Assembly (NCBI GenBank): GCA_022819505.1
Contig: JAJEHD010000008.1
Location: 21,265-85,264 of the forward strand
Source of the DNA: Acidimicrobiia bacterium
Lineage (GTDB): Bacteria > Actinomycetota > Acidimicrobiia > Acidimicrobiales > Aldehydirespiratoraceae
Length of the DNA stretch: 64,000 bases
Reading direction: 5' to 3'
Every line of letters begins with the position of its first letter. Positions within the stretch are counted from its first letter, which is position 1. The notes below the pieces were generated by a model. The model was not told the DNA's origin and made no database searches. It saw only the letters and a program-made list of their open reading frames with translations. Shown here piece after piece: positions 20,500-29,881 of this stretch. The translations under genes and the position numbers were made by a program.

Positions 20500-21983
20500 G
20501 AGGCTTCCTGTGACTCGTCGGCGATTACATCCTGAGGGTTCCCGCCGTCATCACCAACGTCGGGGGCAGAGACTTCCTCAATGACTTCCTCGGGCGGCTC
20601 GCCCGGCGGGCCGGTCTCGCCGGCTCCAGGCAGCGTCAGCAGTTCCGGATCGATGACCTCCCCGTCGGGATCAACGAGCTCGACACGCTCGGTGATCCAC
20701 TCCAGGGCGGCCCGCTTTGAGATCTCGGACCGCATCGGCGACAGCTGACCCGAGGAGGCCAGCGCCTCCCGCAGCCGGGTCGCCTCGGCGGCAGTGTCCA
20801 ACTCAGAGTCCTCGTCGGCGGGAGCACGCCGGGTGGCCGCGAGCACGACCTGGTGCAGCTCGGCCTCGAGGGTGTCGTCATCCGCCTCGAGCCCCTCCGC
20901 GGCGGCCACGGCCCTCAGGGCGAGGTCCAGCCGGACGCTGCGGTCTGCGCTGATCCTCAAGCCGGCCTCGAACTCCTCGCGGGGCTGGCCGATGGTGCTC
21001 AGGTAGTCGTCGAGCTCATGACCTCGCTGGGCCAGGTCCCTGGTGATGCTGGCGACACGGCTCTCGATCTCGGAGGCCACCATGGCCTCGGGCACCTCGT
21101 CGGTGACCAGGCCGGCGACGGCGTCGGCAATGGCCTCCATCCGTGCCGACGCGGCGTACATCGTCTTGGCCCTGGACTGCCCGTCCTCCAGAGTCGAGCG
21201 GAAGTCCTCGACGGTGTCGTACTCGGTGTTCGACGACACGAACTCGTCGTCGAGAGCGGGCAGGACGGTCTCCTGTACCTCTTTGACGAGCACCCGGAAG
21301 CTGAGACGGCTGTCCTCGTCGGGGTCGGGATGGGCCGCCGTGAACTCGAGAATGTCCCCGGGCACCGCGCCGCGCAGGTTCTCGTCGATCTCGGGGACGA
21401 CCGCGCCGGTGCCGAGCAGGTAGTCGTAGTCGGAGGTGGTGAGGCCGTCGATGGTCTCGCCTGCCATCGTGCCGGTGATGTCGATGGTCAGGTGGTCCCC
21501 GTCCGCCGCGGCCCGGCTCACCGGGGAGAGCTCCGCGAACTGCTGGCGGAACCGGTCGATCTCGCCGGTGATCTCGTCATCGTCGACCACGGGGCTGGGA
21601 ATCTGCACGCTGAGCTGGTCGTAGCCCGACACGGCTACCGCGGGACGCACATCGACCACGGCGTCGAAGCACACCGGCCCCGACTCCGCTCCCTCGGTGA
21701 TCTCGATGCTGGGAGCGTCGATCACGTCGATGTCGTGCTCCACCACGGCGCGGGCGTAAAAGTCGGGAAGCGACGATCGCAGTGCCTCGGCCCGCCCAGC
21801 CTGGTGGCCCAACTGAGCCTCGAGCAGGCGGCGGGGGGCCTTACCGGGTCGGAAGCCGGGAACCCTGATCTCGCGGGCGATGCGCCTGAAGGCCGCCTCG
21901 ATCTCGGTCTCGAATTCCGCCTCGTCCAGCTCGACCGTCAGCTTGACGCGGTTGTCGGTGAGCGTCTCGAAGCTGCTCTGCAC
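20496..21983 (-). CDS. tig: trigger factor (ribosome-associated chaperone)
   Basis: A 495-residue peptidyl-prolyl isomerase/chaperone at the ribosome exit tunnel. The N-terminal ribosome-binding domain holds [19 protein letters not shown], matching the GFRxGKxP signature. An FKBP-like domain spans about 150-240, then the helical chaperone arms, and the tail from about 450 is acidic. The GTG at 21983 is 7 nt after TACAAT, the best -10 match in the window, predicting a leaderless message. The frame continues 11 codons upstream but these look non-coding. It heads a tig-clpP coupled pair. Confidence 0.93.
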   Translation of the reverse strand: MQSSFETLTDNRVKLTVELDEAEFETEIEAAFRRIAREIRVPGFRPGKAPRRLLEAQLGHQAGRAEALRSSLPDFYARAVVEHDIDVIDAPSIEITEGAESGPVCFDAVVDVRPAVAVSGYDQLSVQIPSPVVDDDEITGEIDRFRQQFAELSPVSRAAADGDHLTIDITGTMAGETIDGLTTSDYDYLLGTGAVVPEIDENLRGAVPGDILEFTAAHPDPDEDSRLSFRVLVKEVQETVLPALDDEFVSSNTEYDTVEDFRSTLEDGQSRAKTMYAASARMEAIADAVAGLVTDEVPEAMVASEIESRVASITRDLAQRGHELDDYLSTIGQPREEFEAGLRISADRSVRLDLALRAVAAAEGLEADDDTLEAELHQVVLAATRRAPADEDSELDTAAEATRLREALASSGQLSPMRSEISKRAALEWITERVELVDPDGEVIDPELLTLPGAGETGPPGEPPEEVIEEVSAPDVGDDGGNPQDVIADESQEAS

Positions 21984-21990
21984 GGCAGGG

Positions 21991-21996
21991 ATTGTA
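21991..21996 (-). promoter_or_regulatory. -10 box of tig (leaderless)
   Basis: TACAAT on the minus strand, 7 nt before the tig GTG at 21983. Confidence 0.6.
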
Positions 21997-22045
21997 CCGG
22001 TGCGCGCGATCGGCACTACGGGGACGCTCAGCGTCGGAGCACAGA

Positions 22046-22051
22046 TACCGT
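22046..22051 (+). promoter_or_regulatory. candidate -10 box of tRNA-Gly
   Basis: TACCGT ending 9 nt before the mature 5' end of the tRNA at 22061, a suitable distance for a very short 5' precursor. Confidence 0.4.
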
Positions 22052-22060
22052 GATGGCGTC

Positions 22061-22132
22061 GCGGGCGTAGTTCAACGGCTAGAACCTCAGCCTTCCAAGC
22101 TGATGATGCCGGTTCGATTCCGGTCGCCCGCT
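22061..22132 (+). tRNA. tRNA-Gly (anticodon TCC)
   Basis: A full cloverleaf can be drawn. The acceptor GCGGGCG pairs with CGCCCGC and the discriminator base is T. The anticodon loop CTTCCAA carries TCC, reading GGA. The T loop is TTCGATT. CCA is not encoded. A long open frame runs through the gene on the same strand, but it is not a real protein start. Confidence 0.95.
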
Positions 22133-22162
22133 CCGATCCCAGTGCGAGGAAGTACGCGCCAA

Positions 22163-23446
22163 TTGACCGAGTCCCTGCTTGAACGCTCGGCCCGCTACAT
22201 CGACGGGGCCACCTATGAGGGGCCCCGGTCCATCAACCCCGTCGACGGCTCGTTCCACGAGGTGGCAGAGGGTGTGGGCCTGGTCTGCGGGTTCTCGCAC
22301 ATATGGACACTCGACGGCGCCGACGGGCTCGTGGTGCTCGACACGTCCCTGCCGGGCTTCGCGGCCGTGGCGCTGGAGCATCTGCGCCGCTGGCGCGACG
22401 TCCCGGTCGACACCATCGTCTACACCCACGGGCATGTGGACCATGTGAGCGGGGCCCGGGCCTTCCTCGACGACGCCGCCGACCGGGGGCATCCCTCCCC
22501 GACGGTGGTGGCTCACGACGCGGTCGGGCGACGCTTCGATCGCTACGACCTCACCCGCGAGTACAACGAGATCATCAACGCCCGCCAGTTCAGCTCCAAC
22601 TTCAAGTTCGGGTCCTTCCACGGCGATTGGGTAAGGCCTCAGGTGACCTACACCGACGGCCTCGACTTGGAGGTGGGCACCAAGCGTGTGCGGCTGATTC
22701 ACGAGAAGGGCGAGACCGACGATCACACCATCGCATGGGTGCCGCAGATCCGGGCCCTGTTCACCGGTGATCTGGTCATCTGGGCGTTCCCGAACGCCGG
22801 CAATCCCCAGAAGGCCCAGCGCTACCCCGCGGAATGGGCCGCCGCGTTGCGAAGGATGATCGATCTGCGTCCGGAGTTCCTGTTTCCGGCCCACGGCCTG
22901 CCCATCGCGGGCGCCGAGCGCATAGCCGGGGTGCTCGATGCCACGGCCGGGGCGCTCGAGGGACTGGTACGCGACACGCTTGAGATGATGAACGCCGGCG
23001 CCCCGCTGGACGAGATCGTCCACGCCGTGCGGGTGCCGCAGCATCTGCTGGACAAGCCTTACCTGCGGCCCTCCTATGACGAGCCCGAGTTCGTGGTGCG
23101 CAACATCTGGCGCCTGTACGGCGGTTGGCACGACGGCAACCCGGCCCGGCTCAAGCCGGCGCCCGACAGCGCGGTGGCCGCGGAGGTGGCCGTCCTGGCC
23201 GGTGGCGCGGACCGGCTGGCCCGCCGGGCGGCGGAACTGTGCGAGGCCGGCGAACTGCGCCTGGCCTGCCAGCTGGCGGAGTGGGCCGTTCAGGCAGCCC
23301 CCGCCGACGCCGAGGCCCACGCCACCCGAGCCGACGTGTACCGGATCCGGCGCGACGGCGAGCTTTCGCTCATGGCTCGAGGTCTCTACCTTGACGCGTC
23401 CCGCCGCTCCGAGTCGATGTCCCGACCCGAGCCGCGGCCAGACTGA
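22163..23446 (+). CDS. metallo-beta-lactamase-fold hydrolase, alkylsulfatase-like
   Basis: A 427-residue metallo-hydrolase. The metal motif HxHxDH is visible as THGHVDHVSGA, followed by a later metal His in HEKGETDDHT and the FPAHGLPI loop. The region after about residue 265 (VPQHLLDKPYLRPSYDEPEFVVRNIWRLYGGWHDGNPARLKP) resembles the dimerisation domain of SdsA1-type alkylsulfatases, so hydrolysis of alkyl sulfate esters is possible but unproven. I chose the TTG at 22163, which has GAGGAAG 10 nt upstream. The open frame reaches back through tRNA-Gly, which cannot be coding. Confidence 0.75.
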   Translation: MTESLLERSARYIDGATYEGPRSINPVDGSFHEVAEGVGLVCGFSHIWTLDGADGLVVLDTSLPGFAAVALEHLRRWRDVPVDTIVYTHGHVDHVSGARAFLDDAADRGHPSPTVVAHDAVGRRFDRYDLTREYNEIINARQFSSNFKFGSFHGDWVRPQVTYTDGLDLEVGTKRVRLIHEKGETDDHTIAWVPQIRALFTGDLVIWAFPNAGNPQKAQRYPAEWAAALRRMIDLRPEFLFPAHGLPIAGAERIAGVLDATAGALEGLVRDTLEMMNAGAPLDEIVHAVRVPQHLLDKPYLRPSYDEPEFVVRNIWRLYGGWHDGNPARLKPAPDSAVAAEVAVLAGGADRLARRAAELCEAGELRLACQLAEWAVQAAPADAEAHATRADVYRIRRDGELSLMARGLYLDASRRSESMSRPEPRPD

Positions 23447-23451
23447 TCGCC

Positions 23452-24522
23452 ATGCGCACCGAACTCGACCCCGAACGGCTGCCTCTGACGCTCCTGGAAT
23501 TGTTCCGGATCAAGCAGGGCGAGATGGTCTCGGCGATGATGCACCTGGGCACCCGCCTAGGTCTGTGGGAGGCGCTGCGGGAGTCGGAGCCCTGCACCAG
23601 CGCCGAGCTGTCCTACTCGACCGGGCTGCAGGAGCGATGGCTGCGCGAGTGGCTGCACGGCATGGTCTCCACCGACCTCGTTCAGCACGACGACGGTCGT
23701 TTCGCGCTGACGCCCGAGGCGAGGGTGGCGCTCACCGACCGCGACCATTGGTCCTACATGCCGGGTGTGTTCGGCCCGCCCATGACCCACCGCGAGATCG
23801 AGCGCACGCTGGAGGCGTTCCAGTCGGGGCTGGGAATGACCTGGGCCGAGCACGGCGACCACGCCTGCCACATGCAGTGCGCCATGTCGGCAGCCCGCCA
23901 GGAGAGCTTCCTGGTGCCGGAGGTGCTGGCCGCGTTCGACGGCGCCACCGACCGTCTGCGCTCGGGGGACGCTCGCATCGTCGACGTGGGCTGCGGGTCC
24001 GGGGTAGCGGCCTGCGTGCTGGCGTCGAGTTTCCCCGCGGCCACCGTGGTCGGCATCGATCCCTCCTCCAGGGCGCTCGCCGTGGCCCGCTCCAGTTCAG
24101 CCGAGGCGGGCCTCGACAACCTGAGCTTCGAGCAGGGCACCTTCGACGACCTGGACCGATTCGGTCCGGCGGACCTGCTCGTGACCCTCGACGTGCTGCA
24201 CGACCTGCCCAGGCCGCAGGAGGCGATCGCGGCCGCCCGCAGGAACGTGGCCGACGACGGCTGGTGGCTGGTGGCCGACATCAAGGGACGCGGCGACCTC
24301 GAGGCCAACCGCAAGATCCCCCTTCTCCCCTACATGTACGCGATGTCGGTCTTCTACTGCATGTCCTCGGCCCTGTCCGAGCCCGGCGGCGAGGGGCTGG
24401 GGACGCTGGGGCTTCACCCGCAGAAGCTGGAGGAGATGGCAAGAAGCGGCGGCTTCACCCGCTTCGTGCGCCACGAGGTCGAACTGGACAAGACGAACTG
24501 GTACTACGAGATCCGGCCCTGA
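23452..24522 (+). CDS. class I SAM-dependent methyltransferase with winged-helix domain
   Basis: A 356-residue protein. The N-terminal 90 residues form a winged-helix dimerisation region (EALRESEPCTSAELSYSTGLQERWLREWLHG). The methyltransferase core has motif I VDVGCGSGVAACVLA, the acidic ribose-binding residue in GIDPSS, and VTLDVLHDLPRP. This two-domain form occurs in O-methyltransferases and in mycobacterial Rv2258c-like proteins of unknown substrate. It starts 5 bp after the hydrolase stop, so the two are probably one operon. Confidence 0.82.
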   Translation: MRTELDPERLPLTLLELFRIKQGEMVSAMMHLGTRLGLWEALRESEPCTSAELSYSTGLQERWLREWLHGMVSTDLVQHDDGRFALTPEARVALTDRDHWSYMPGVFGPPMTHREIERTLEAFQSGLGMTWAEHGDHACHMQCAMSAARQESFLVPEVLAAFDGATDRLRSGDARIVDVGCGSGVAACVLASSFPAATVVGIDPSSRALAVARSSSAEAGLDNLSFEQGTFDDLDRFGPADLLVTLDVLHDLPRPQEAIAAARRNVADDGWWLVADIKGRGDLEANRKIPLLPYMYAMSVFYCMSSALSEPGGEGLGTLGLHPQKLEEMARSGGFTRFVRHEVELDKTNWYYEIRP

Positions 24523-24549
24523 CCCCGCCCGGCCATCGGACCGCTCGGG

Positions 24550-24822
24550 TTAGTCGTCGTCCCCGGACTCGGCTTCCGCGCCTCGAGGGGCTACCTCGGG
24601 GTACAGGTGAGAGATCGTTCCCGGCTCGATCCGGCACGACTCGATGTAGGCGTCGACGTCCTCGCCCTTGACACGGATGACCCTGCCCATCCGGTAGGCC
24701 GCGATGTAGCCCTCGTCAATGAAGCGGTAGAGGGTCCGCGTGGTAATGCCGAGGCGCTTGGCTGCCGCGGTCGTTCCCAGCCACTCGATCTGGGCCTGAT
24801 CAGGGGGTACTTCATCCACCAT
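24550..24822 (-). CDS. small excisionase/MerR-type helix-turn-helix protein
   Basis: A 90-residue DNA-binding protein. WLGTTAAAKRLGITTRTLYRFIDEGYIAAYRMGRVIRVKGEDVDAYI is a complete winged HTH of the excisionase / BldC-like class, which reads short direct repeats. An acidic tail of about 20 residues follows. The ATG at 24822 is followed upstream by an AT-rich stretch (24838-24866) that probably holds its promoter. There is no integrase nearby, so a chromosomal regulator is more likely than a phage excisionase. Targets are unknown. Confidence 0.8.
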   Translation of the reverse strand: MVDEVPPDQAQIEWLGTTAAAKRLGITTRTLYRFIDEGYIAAYRMGRVIRVKGEDVDAYIESCRIEPGTISHLYPEVAPRGAEAESGDDD

Positions 24823-24982
24823 GGCTCTTATTGCCTTTCGATAACTTTAATTATGTTTAATGTCTGGGTAGCCCGCCGCACGAACAGCGCGCCCTGCGAA
24901 GAGACCTAGGAGACTCTATGGCATTTACTGAGGCGCGTGGTGGATACACACCCGAATTGCGGTGATCACAGCCGGCAGCGAC

Positions 24983-24988
24983 TAGCCT
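24983..24988 (+). promoter_or_regulatory. -10 box of ispH (leaderless)
   Basis: TAGCCT, 7 nt before the ispH GTG at 24996. Confidence 0.55.
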
Positions 24989-24995
24989 CGGGACG

Positions 24996-26075
24996 GTGAT
25001 CGACCGAGTCCTGCTAGCCGCACCCCGGGGATTCTGCGCCGGTGTGGACATGGCAATCAAGGCGCTGACCTGGATGATCCGGGCCTTCGACCCGCCCGTG
25101 TACTGCTATCACGAGATAATCCACAACCGGCAGGTGGTGAAGCGCTTCGAGCAGGCCGGAGTGGTGTTCGTCGACGACGTCGCCACGGTGCCAGCGGGAC
25201 GTCCCATCATGCTCTCGGCGCACGGTTCGGCCCCGGAGGTCGTCCAGACGGCCCGCGATCGGGGCGGCTACGTCGTGGACGCGGTCTGCCCGCTGGTGAC
25301 CAAGGTTCACCACGAGGTCAAGACCAGGGCGGCCAAGGGCTACCAGATCGTGTACGTCGGCCATGAGGGCCACGAGGAGGCCGTGGGGACCATGGCCGTC
25401 GCCCCCGCAGCCATCCACCGGGTGGACAACGCCCGGGGGGTCGCGGCACTGCCCGAGTTCAAGGAGCCGGTCGCCGTGCTGGCTCAGACCACGCTCTCGC
25501 ATCGCGAGTGGGAGGGCGTGCTCGAACACACCAAGCGTCGCTTCCCGGACCTGTGGCAGCCCAGCATCAGTGACCTGTGCTTCGCCACCACCAACCGCCA
25601 GACCGCGATGATGGAGATCGCACCGGAATGCGACGCCGTGCTCGTGATCGGCTCGGCCAACTCGTCGAACACCATGTCCCTGGTGGAACTGGCCGCGGAG
25701 GCGGGCTGCCGGCGGGTGCTGCGCATCAATGACGCCACCGAGGTGCCGGACGACCTGTCGGGCACCATCGGCGTGACCGCGGGCGCCTCAGCCCCTGAGC
25801 ATCTCGTGTGGGAGGTGATCGACCGGCTGGCACCGGTCCACGGCACGCAGGAGGTGACGGTCATCGACGAGGACGAGTACTTCCCCCCACCCCGGAACCT
25901 GCGCGACCTGCTGGCCGCGGTGGAGGCCGCCGCCGCGGTCACCCTGGGCTCCGGTTCCGCCGGCCGGGAGGCGCTGAATGACCGCTCCATAGACGCCAGC
26001 GACCTGCTCGACCGCTTCAGTCCCAGGGCCCAGCGGCCCGTGAGCGAAGCGAACAAGAGCGGAAATCAGCGCTAG
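24996..26075 (+). CDS. ispH: 4-hydroxy-3-methylbut-2-enyl diphosphate reductase
   Basis: Last enzyme of the MEP isoprenoid pathway, a [4Fe-4S] protein that reduces HMBPP to IPP and DMAPP. The three cluster cysteines are in PRGFCAGVDMA, DAVCPLVTKVH and SDLCFATTNRQ. Substrate-site motifs LSAHGSAP, GHEGHEEAVGT and AQTTLSHRE are present. Length 359. The last 14 or so codons lie in the 30-nt repeat also found near murJ, so the extreme C-terminus is probably dispensable. GTG start at 24996 after a TAGCCT box. dxs, the first pathway enzyme, is also in this window. Confidence 0.96.
   Translation: MIDRVLLAAPRGFCAGVDMAIKALTWMIRAFDPPVYCYHEIIHNRQVVKRFEQAGVVFVDDVATVPAGRPIMLSAHGSAPEVVQTARDRGGYVVDAVCPLVTKVHHEVKTRAAKGYQIVYVGHEGHEEAVGTMAVAPAAIHRVDNARGVAALPEFKEPVAVLAQTTLSHREWEGVLEHTKRRFPDLWQPSISDLCFATTNRQTAMMEIAPECDAVLVIGSANSSNTMSLVELAAEAGCRRVLRINDATEVPDDLSGTIGVTAGASAPEHLVWEVIDRLAPVHGTQEVTVIDEDEYFPPPRNLRDLLAAVEAAAAVTLGSGSAGREALNDRSIDASDLLDRFSPRAQRPVSEANKSGNQR
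26033..26062. repeat. 30-nt dispersed repeat, copy 2
   Basis: Matches 204-233 with one mismatch. Here it is translated as the end of IspH. Confidence 0.6.
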
Positions 26076-26096
26076 AGGCTGTTGGACGGCCGGCCT

Positions 26097-26834
26097 TCAG
26101 GGCCGGGACGGCTCCTCGCCGGCCAGCACCCGGGCCTCCACGTAGAGGTCGCTCAACTCCCGGTACAGACGGTCGGTGAGTTCTCGAACGGCCCGGCGCG
26201 GCACCCTCCCCTGGACCTTGGCCGGTGGCGGGATCGGGTCGCCGACGACAACGACCACCCGGCGGGGGCGAGGCACCACCGAGCCCACCGGAAGGGCCCT
26301 GACCGTGCCTCCCAGCCCGACCGGCACGATCGGTACCCCGGCTCGGGCCGCCACGAAGGCCGGACCGTCGAGCATGTCGTCGCGCCGGACCCGATCACCG
26401 GTGCGGCGCGTCCCCTCGGGGAACATCACCAGCGGCTCGCCGAGGGAGAGGACATCGGTGGCCGCTCGCAGCGCGGTGCGGTCGGCTGTGCCCCGCTCCA
26501 CCGGGAAGCCTCCCAGCACCGACAGGAGACCGCCCAGGAGCCGGATCTCCCAGAGGCTCTCCTTGCCCATGAACCGCAGGCGCCGGCGGGTGGCCATCCC
26601 GGCTATCGGAGTGTCGATGAAGGACCGGTGCACGGGGGACAGAATGAACGGCCCGGGCGGGAAGTTCGCCTTGCCCTCGATCCGCAGCCGGAACAGCGCC
26701 TTGCAGAGAGCGAGGACGATGGCCCGCAGCACCTGGTAGAGAATGCGTCCCCACAGCGGCTGGCGACTCCGGCGGAGGGCGCCCTCTCCCGGAGTCTCGC
26801 CCTCAGTCCGGCGTCCGTAGACGCTGCGGCTCAA
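26097..26834 (-). CDS. plsC: 1-acyl-sn-glycerol-3-phosphate acyltransferase
   Basis: A 245-residue PlsC-type acyltransferase for phosphatidic acid synthesis. The catalytic HX4D is HRSFID. The phosphate-binding FPEGTR and the later VPVGLGG are also present. A hydrophobic segment near residues 25-45 may dip into the membrane. I prefer a TTG start at 26834, which overlaps the cmk stop as TTGA; the longer frame is cmk's shadow. It pairs functionally with plsY at 49517-50101. Confidence 0.88.
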   Translation of the reverse strand: MSRSVYGRRTEGETPGEGALRRSRQPLWGRILYQVLRAIVLALCKALFRLRIEGKANFPPGPFILSPVHRSFIDTPIAGMATRRRLRFMGKESLWEIRLLGGLLSVLGGFPVERGTADRTALRAATDVLSLGEPLVMFPEGTRRTGDRVRRDDMLDGPAFVAARAGVPIVPVGLGGTVRALPVGSVVPRPRRVVVVVGDPIPPPAKVQGRVPRRAVRELTDRLYRELSDLYVEARVLAGEEPSRP

Positions 26835-27499
26835 AGCAGCCTCATGACCTGCTCGACGGTCTCGTCGAAGGTCAGCTCGGTGGTGTCGATGACGACCGCC
26901 CCGGGGGCCCTCAGCAGCGGGGAGGCCTGCCGTGTGGAGTCGATCCGGTCCCTTCGGGCGATGTCGGTGGCCACGGACTCGACGGCCTCGTCGTAGGTCC
27001 GGCCGCCGGCGGCATCGCCCGCCGCCGATGCGCCGCCCTGGTCGACCCTTCGTTGGGCCCTCACCGCGGGATCCGCGACGAGATGGACCTTGACCTCGGC
27101 GTCGGGGAACACCACGGTGCCGATGTCGCGGCCCTCCACCACTCCCCCGCCCCGCCGCCGGACCCATTCGCGCTGTCGGACTACGAGCTCGGCGCGCACC
27201 TCGGGGTTGGCGGCCACCAGGCTCACGGCCCGGTCGACGGACGACCCCCTGATCTCCACGGTGGCATCGACGCCGTCGACCAGGACCTGTCCGGCGTCGA
27301 TGTTGACATCGATCGTCCGGGCCACCGCGGCCGCGAAGTCGTCATCGGAGGGATCGCCGCCGGCCCGCAGCACCGCGAAGGCGACGGCGCGGTACATGGC
27401 TCCGGTGTCGAGGCATTCGAGGCCCAGCCGATCGGCCACTGCCTGCGCCAGGGTGGACTTGCCGGAGCCGGCCGGGCCGTCGATGGCGATCACCCTCAC
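26831..27499 (-). CDS. cmk: cytidylate kinase
   Basis: A 222-residue CMP/dCMP kinase. P-loop DGPAGSGKST, substrate-binding LDTGAMYRAVA, GRDIGTVVFPDA, and the lid segment with RRDRIDSTR. The GTG at 27499 overlaps the aroA stop in a GTGA; the upstream open frame is the aroA shadow. The order aroA-cmk-plsC is a conserved cluster. Confidence 0.95.
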   Translation of the reverse strand: MRVIAIDGPAGSGKSTLAQAVADRLGLECLDTGAMYRAVAFAVLRAGGDPSDDDFAAAVARTIDVNIDAGQVLVDGVDATVEIRGSSVDRAVSLVAANPEVRAELVVRQREWVRRRGGGVVEGRDIGTVVFPDAEVKVHLVADPAVRAQRRVDQGGASAAGDAAGGRTYDEAVESVATDIARRDRIDSTRQASPLLRAPGAVVIDTTELTFDETVEQVMRLL

Positions 27500-28806
27500 G
27501 CCGACCGACTCTCCTTGCCGGGGCGCAGACCGTCCAGCGCCTCGTAGAAGCCGGGAAATGTCTTGGCCACACAGCCGGGGTTCTCTATCTCCATGCCGGG
27601 CACGACCAGCCCCAGCACCGCGAAAGCCATGGCGATGCGATGATCGTCGTAGGTCCGGACCCGGGTGCCGGTCACTCCCGCGCCCGGCACCACCTCGAAC
27701 CCGTCCTCGAGTTCGCGGGCCTCGACCCCGCAGCGGGCCAGTTCGGTGACCACAGCCGCGATCCGGTCGCTCTCCTTGCCCCGCACGAACCCGATGCCCC
27801 TCACTCTGGTCGGCGTCTCCGCGAGGGCGGCCACCGCGGCCAGCGTGGGCGCGGTGTCCGACATGTCGGCCAGGTCGATGTCCACGCCCCGCAGCGGGCC
27901 GCCGGTCACCGTGGTGCTGGCCTCGTCCTGGGCTATTGAGGCCCCCATGGACTCCAGGACTCCCGCGAAGCCGGTGTCGCCCTGGATCGAGCCTGCGCCC
28001 AGTCCCTCGATGCGCACCGTGCCTCCCGTCACCGCGGCCGCGGCCATGAAGTACGAGGCCGAGGAGGCGTCGGGCTCCACGGTGAAGCGCTCGACGGGCC
28101 GGTAGCCGCCCCCCATCACCCGCACGAATGCCGGCTCCACCCTGACTGACGCGCCGAAGGTCCTCATGACTGCGGCCGTCATCTCCAGATACGACTGGCT
28201 CACGACTGATCCGACGACGGGCAGCCACATCCCCTGGGGCACCGCCGGGGCAGCCAGCATCAGACCGGACAGGAACTGGCTGGAGCGGTCGGCGGCGACA
28301 TGGGCCATGCCTTTGCGGATCGGCCCCCGGATCCGCATCGGCAGGCCGTCGCCGTCGTTGGGGATCTCCACGCTCACTCCCAGCCGGCGCAGCGCGGCGG
28401 CCAGGTCGCCGAAGGGCCGGGCCCTCAGCTGGGGATGGCCGTCGATGGTCGCGCCGTGCTCGGACAGGGCGGCCACCGGGGCCAGGAAGCGGCCGGTTGT
28501 GCCCGACATGCGGGCGTCGATGACGATGCCGGGGGCGGCGCCGACGGCACCGTCGATGCCGCGGACCCGCATGACGGCCGCTCCGGGATCGCAGTCGACC
28601 TCGGCGCCCAGCGCCCGCACCGCGCCGACCATGGCCTCGGTGTCGTCGGCGAACAGCGCTCCCGCCACGGTGGTCTCACCGGGCGCCAGCGCGGCGCACA
28701 CCAGGGCCCGGTTAGTGATGCTCTTGGAGCCCGGGAGCCTCACCGCCACCTCCGGCGGGGCCTCCAGCGGAGCGATGGCCAGGGCCGGGGGCCAGCGATC
28801 TCTCAT
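27496..28806 (-). CDS. aroA: 3-phosphoshikimate 1-carboxyvinyltransferase (EPSP synthase)
   Basis: A 436-residue EPSP synthase, sixth step of the shikimate pathway. Typical stretches are LPGSKSITNRALVCAALA, the SGTTGRFLAPVAAL active-site loop, and the C-terminal KESDRIAAVVTEL and DHRIAMAFAVLGL. Its ATG overlaps the tyrA stop in an ATGA, so the two aromatic-pathway enzymes are coupled. Confidence 0.96.
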   Translation of the reverse strand: MRDRWPPALAIAPLEAPPEVAVRLPGSKSITNRALVCAALAPGETTVAGALFADDTEAMVGAVRALGAEVDCDPGAAVMRVRGIDGAVGAAPGIVIDARMSGTTGRFLAPVAALSEHGATIDGHPQLRARPFGDLAAALRRLGVSVEIPNDGDGLPMRIRGPIRKGMAHVAADRSSQFLSGLMLAAPAVPQGMWLPVVGSVVSQSYLEMTAAVMRTFGASVRVEPAFVRVMGGGYRPVERFTVEPDASSASYFMAAAAVTGGTVRIEGLGAGSIQGDTGFAGVLESMGASIAQDEASTTVTGGPLRGVDIDLADMSDTAPTLAAVAALAETPTRVRGIGFVRGKESDRIAAVVTELARCGVEARELEDGFEVVPGAGVTGTRVRTYDDHRIAMAFAVLGLVVPGMEIENPGCVAKTFPGFYEALDGLRPGKESRSA

Positions 28807-29867
28807 TCGAGCGGGTTCAGCGAGGGCCGGTACCCGGCCTCGACCAGGCCATGGGCGAACTGCTCGGCCCCGTCGCTCTCCACCACGGCCAGCACTACGC
28901 CGCGTGGCCCCTCCGCGGAGTGGGCGATCTCGAGGTCGTAGATGTTGACGTCCAGGTCGGCCGCCAGCGTGGTGATCCGGGCCAGTTCGCCCTTCTGGTC
29001 GCGTATCGCGATCCGTACCTCGGTGAGCCGCGAGAGGTCGGGGGCGCCCACCGACAGGCTCCGGCGGCTGTCCCGGGCGGCCTCCAGCCGGGCCAGCAAC
29101 TCGTCGCGGTCGCCCCCGGACACGATCAGGCGCATCTCGACGAGTTCGTCGAGCAACTCGTCGAGCACGTCGGTGATCGCCGTCCTGTTCTCGGCACAGA
29201 TCTCGGGCCAGATGGCGGGATGGCCCGCGGCCACCCTGGTCATGTCCCGGAAGCCGCCGGCCGCCAGCCGCAGCAGGGCCCGATGCTCGGTCGACCGTTC
29301 CTCGGCAATGCGCATCAGCACGGCTGCGGTGAGGTGCGGGACGTGCGAGACGACGGCCACCAGCGCGTCATGGCGCTCGGGCGCCAGCGCGATCACCTGG
29401 GCACCGAGCCCGGACACCACTTCGCGCACCTGGGCAAGGGCCGCGTCGTCGGTGGTTCCGGTGGGGGTGAGAACCCAGACCGCGTCGCGGAACAGATCCG
29501 GATCGGCTCCGGTCAGGCCGTCCTGCTCGCTGCCCGCCATGGGATGGCCGCCGACGAACCTCGGATCGTTGACTGCCGCGACGACGGGCGCCTTCACGCT
29601 GCCGACATCGGTCACGATGGCCGCTCCCGCGTCGAGCAACTGCTGGACGACCGCGGCCAGCGACGCGGGCGGCGTAGCGGCCACGGCCAGATCGCAGGTC
29701 CCGGCCTCGCCGATCACGTCGACCGCGCCGGCAGCCACCGCGGCCTCGGCGCGCTCGGCGTCGGGCTCGATGCCGGTCACATGCCACCCGGCCTTACGCA
29801 GGGCCATGCCCACCGACCCGCCGATCAGACCCGTGCCGGCGACGATGGCGGTTCGAGTTGGGGCCAT
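28803..29867 (-). CDS. tyrA: prephenate dehydrogenase with ACT domain
   Basis: A 354-residue TyrA: NAD-binding GTGLIGGSVGMAL at the N-terminus, then TDVGSVKAPVV, GGHPMAGSEQ with the catalytic histidine, and SHVPHLTAAVL. Residues from about 275 form an ACT domain (VRIAIRDQKGELARIT), which suggests allosteric control by tyrosine. It is also annotated as TyrA-type in related genomes with arogenate as alternative substrate. I chose the ATG at 29867, 8 nt after a TAGCAT box that overlaps the rluB stop, over the longer upstream frame. Confidence 0.92.
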   Translation of the reverse strand: MAPTRTAIVAGTGLIGGSVGMALRKAGWHVTGIEPDAERAEAAVAAGAVDVIGEAGTCDLAVAATPPASLAAVVQQLLDAGAAIVTDVGSVKAPVVAAVNDPRFVGGHPMAGSEQDGLTGADPDLFRDAVWVLTPTGTTDDAALAQVREVVSGLGAQVIALAPERHDALVAVVSHVPHLTAAVLMRIAEERSTEHRALLRLAAGGFRDMTRVAAGHPAIWPEICAENRTAITDVLDELLDELVEMRLIVSGGDRDELLARLEAARDSRRSLSVGAPDLSRLTEVRIAIRDQKGELARITTLAADLDVNIYDLEIAHSAEGPRGVVLAVVESDGAEQFAHGLVEAGYRPSLNPLE

Positions 29868-29875
29868 GGACGGCG

Positions 29876-29881
29876 ATGCTA
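29876..29881 (-). promoter_or_regulatory. -10 box of tyrA, overlapping the rluB stop
   Basis: TAGCAT on the minus strand, 8 nt before the tyrA ATG at 29867. Its first three bases are the TAG stop of rluB (29879-29881). Confidence 0.55.

Noticed and set aside
21992..22162. Open frame extending the metallo-hydrolase 57 codons upstream
   Set aside because: It reads straight through the tRNA-Gly gene; the tRNA fold is certain and the extension has no conserved sequence.
24550..24822. HTH gene as a phage excisionase marking a prophage or attachment site at tRNA-Gly
   Set aside because: No integrase, phage genes or duplicated tRNA end are present; the gene lies 2.4 kb from the tRNA and the neighbours are core genes.
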